Below, in pieces: positions 4,513 to 5,347 of a DNA stretch of 5,347 bases. The stretch's first letter is position 1; each line of letters starts with the position of its first letter. Below the pieces are notes generated by a model that saw only the letters and a list, made by a program, of their open reading frames with translations, did not search any database and was not told the DNA's origin. The stretch is from NCBI GenBank assembly GCA_041648505.1, contig JBAZOY010000118.1, forward strand, positions 1 to 5,347. Direction: 5' to 3'. This stretch comes from JBAZOY01 sp041648505 (GTDB taxonomy: Bacteria; Desulfobacterota; Syntrophia; Syntrophales; CG2-30-49-12). Made by a program: the position numbers and the translations under genes.

Positions 4513-5347
4513 CTACTTGACATCTAATTTATAAACTATAATGGCACTTTTATCCTGAGAAAATCCGCCTGGAGATAATGCAAGTGCCAGCACAATTTCA
4601 TCTGTCCCATCGTTGTCAATATCCTTGATCTGATAGTCGGCAACATACCCATCAATTTTTTTCGTTCTCCAGTTTTCCGCCAAACCAAGGCCATCCCATT
4701 CAAGATTGTATAGCTCACTGGAGGTGAAAAGCCTCAAATTCTTAAAAACCCTTCCCACAGAAGATAAATTCTTTACGATGATGATCTCTTTTTTACCATC
4801 CTTGATCATGTCGTGGGTTAGAATTCTTACATTGATGTAGGTGTTTTTATCATCACTGTTGGGACGATTACTTCCGGCATTTTCAAAATAGTTGTTGCTT
4901 CCCCCAAAGACGTCATCACTCTTCCAGAGCAGTTCTTTACTCCCGCCTAAAACATTAATCTTGGCAAGGGGCTTATCGGTCTCTTCATAGATACAGAGAT
5001 GGTCACTACTATCAAGGGCAATTATTTTCCGGCCCCCGCTGCCTCCCAGGCTTTCCATGGCAAGTCCGTAAACAGAAAGCCCTTCCGGGATCTTCAACTT
5101 CTTGCCTTCTCTGTATTTGTCACGCACCCAGACAATCTCATAGATAGGATTTTCAAATGCTTTATCGCTCCCCATTTTCTGTCCCAGCAGGATAGGAGTA
5201 CCCGGAGAGGAGTCAATAACCCTCAGGAACCATGGCAGATCGGAGGCAATTTCAGTGTATGTTCCCGCCTTAAGTTCAAGGATATATGATTTCAGTGTGT
5301 TTTCTCTTAAATTGGTGACGATTATCTCTTTTACACCATTCTGATTA
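4513..5347 (-). CDS. VCBS/FG-GAP repeat beta-propeller protein, C-terminal part
   Basis: The frame is open from the window edge to TAG at 4515-4513, giving 277 residues of the C-terminus; an internal ATG at 5175 is not the start because the frame and the repeat pattern continue upstream of it. Seen: repeated units ending in a D/N-G-x-x-E-I-I/V strand: NQNGVKEIIVTN (1-12), a degenerate GGSGGRKIIAL (near 101-111), DMIKDGKKEIIIVKN (179-193) and DIDNDGTDEIVLAL (242-255). The last has the Asp/Asn-rich calcium-binding loop typical of FG-GAP blades. Between blades are LLWKSDDVFGGS and LEWDGLGL-type strands. Such propellers are normally exported and bind ligands or proteins at the cell surface or periplasm. 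The signal peptide and any N-terminal domain lie outside the window, so the specific role is unknown. The next gene downstream is tRNA-Met. Confidence 0.8.
   Translation of the reverse strand, partial: NQNGVKEIIVTNLRENTLKSYILELKAGTYTEIASDLPWFLRVIDSSPGTPILLGQKMGSDKAFENPIYEIVWVRDKYREGKKLKIPEGLSVYGLAMESLGGSGGRKIIALDSSDHLCIYEETDKPLAKINVLGGSKELLWKSDDVFGGSNNYFENAGSNRPNSDDKNTYINVRILTHDMIKDGKKEIIIVKNLSSVGRVFKNLRLFTSSELYNLEWDGLGLAENWRTKKIDGYVADYQIKDIDNDGTDEIVLALALSPGGFSQDKSAIIVYKLDVK

Noticed and set aside
1..5347. CRISPR array, insertion sequence, integrase or defence system
   Set aside because: No regularly spaced direct repeats, transposase or integrase motifs, or terminal repeats with target duplications were seen, although a tRNA gene is present. 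No integrated element or duplicated tRNA 3' end was found.

Overview
The window looks like a stretch of a bacterial chromosome. The gene repertoire, the tRNA with an encoded CCA, the strong sigma70-type promoters and the particular VCBS/FG-GAP and Nudix protein types suggest a deltaproteobacterial (Desulfobacterota-like) anaerobe. That placement is inference from remembered protein style; no ribosomal or other phylogenetic marker is present. Everything supported here is transcribed from the minus strand, so the gene order is read from high to low coordinates.

From the right edge (transcription order): (1) the C-terminal 277 residues of a VCBS/FG-GAP beta-propeller protein (4513-5347, 5' end outside the window). 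(2) A tRNA-Met(CAT) gene with encoded CCA (4386-4462). It has its own TTGACA-17-TAGACA promoter, whose -10 lies inside a 17-bp palindrome, and a textbook rho-independent terminator (4348-4376). (3) A Nudix hydrolase of CoA-pyrophosphatase type (3436-4335), interrupted by one in-frame amber codon at 3787-3789. It also has a long insertion inside the Nudix box and starts only 12 bases past the tRNA terminator. (4) A complete phosphomannomutase/phosphoglucomutase (1944-3314) with all four family motifs intact. (5) A 352-bp intergenic region holding an inverted-repeat-rich block, a consensus-like promoter and two matching CTCAAA-N6-TTTGAG dyads. (6) A 484-residue biotin-carboxylase-family protein (137-1591) that keeps the ATP-grasp fold signature but has replaced several metal- and bicarbonate-binding residues. 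(7) About 136 bp of trailing sequence that may contain the first codons of another gene.

The genes do not form an obvious single pathway. The mutase feeds sugar-phosphate supply for cell-surface polysaccharide. The biotin-carboxylase-like protein belongs by family to acyl-CoA or pyruvate carboxylation but may be a non-catalytic or repurposed relative, and it appears separately regulated by its own promoter and operator-like dyad. The most notable observations are the altered carboxylase active site, the pair of identical-half-site dyads flanking the carboxylase promoter region, and the amber-interrupted but otherwise well-preserved Nudix reading frame.
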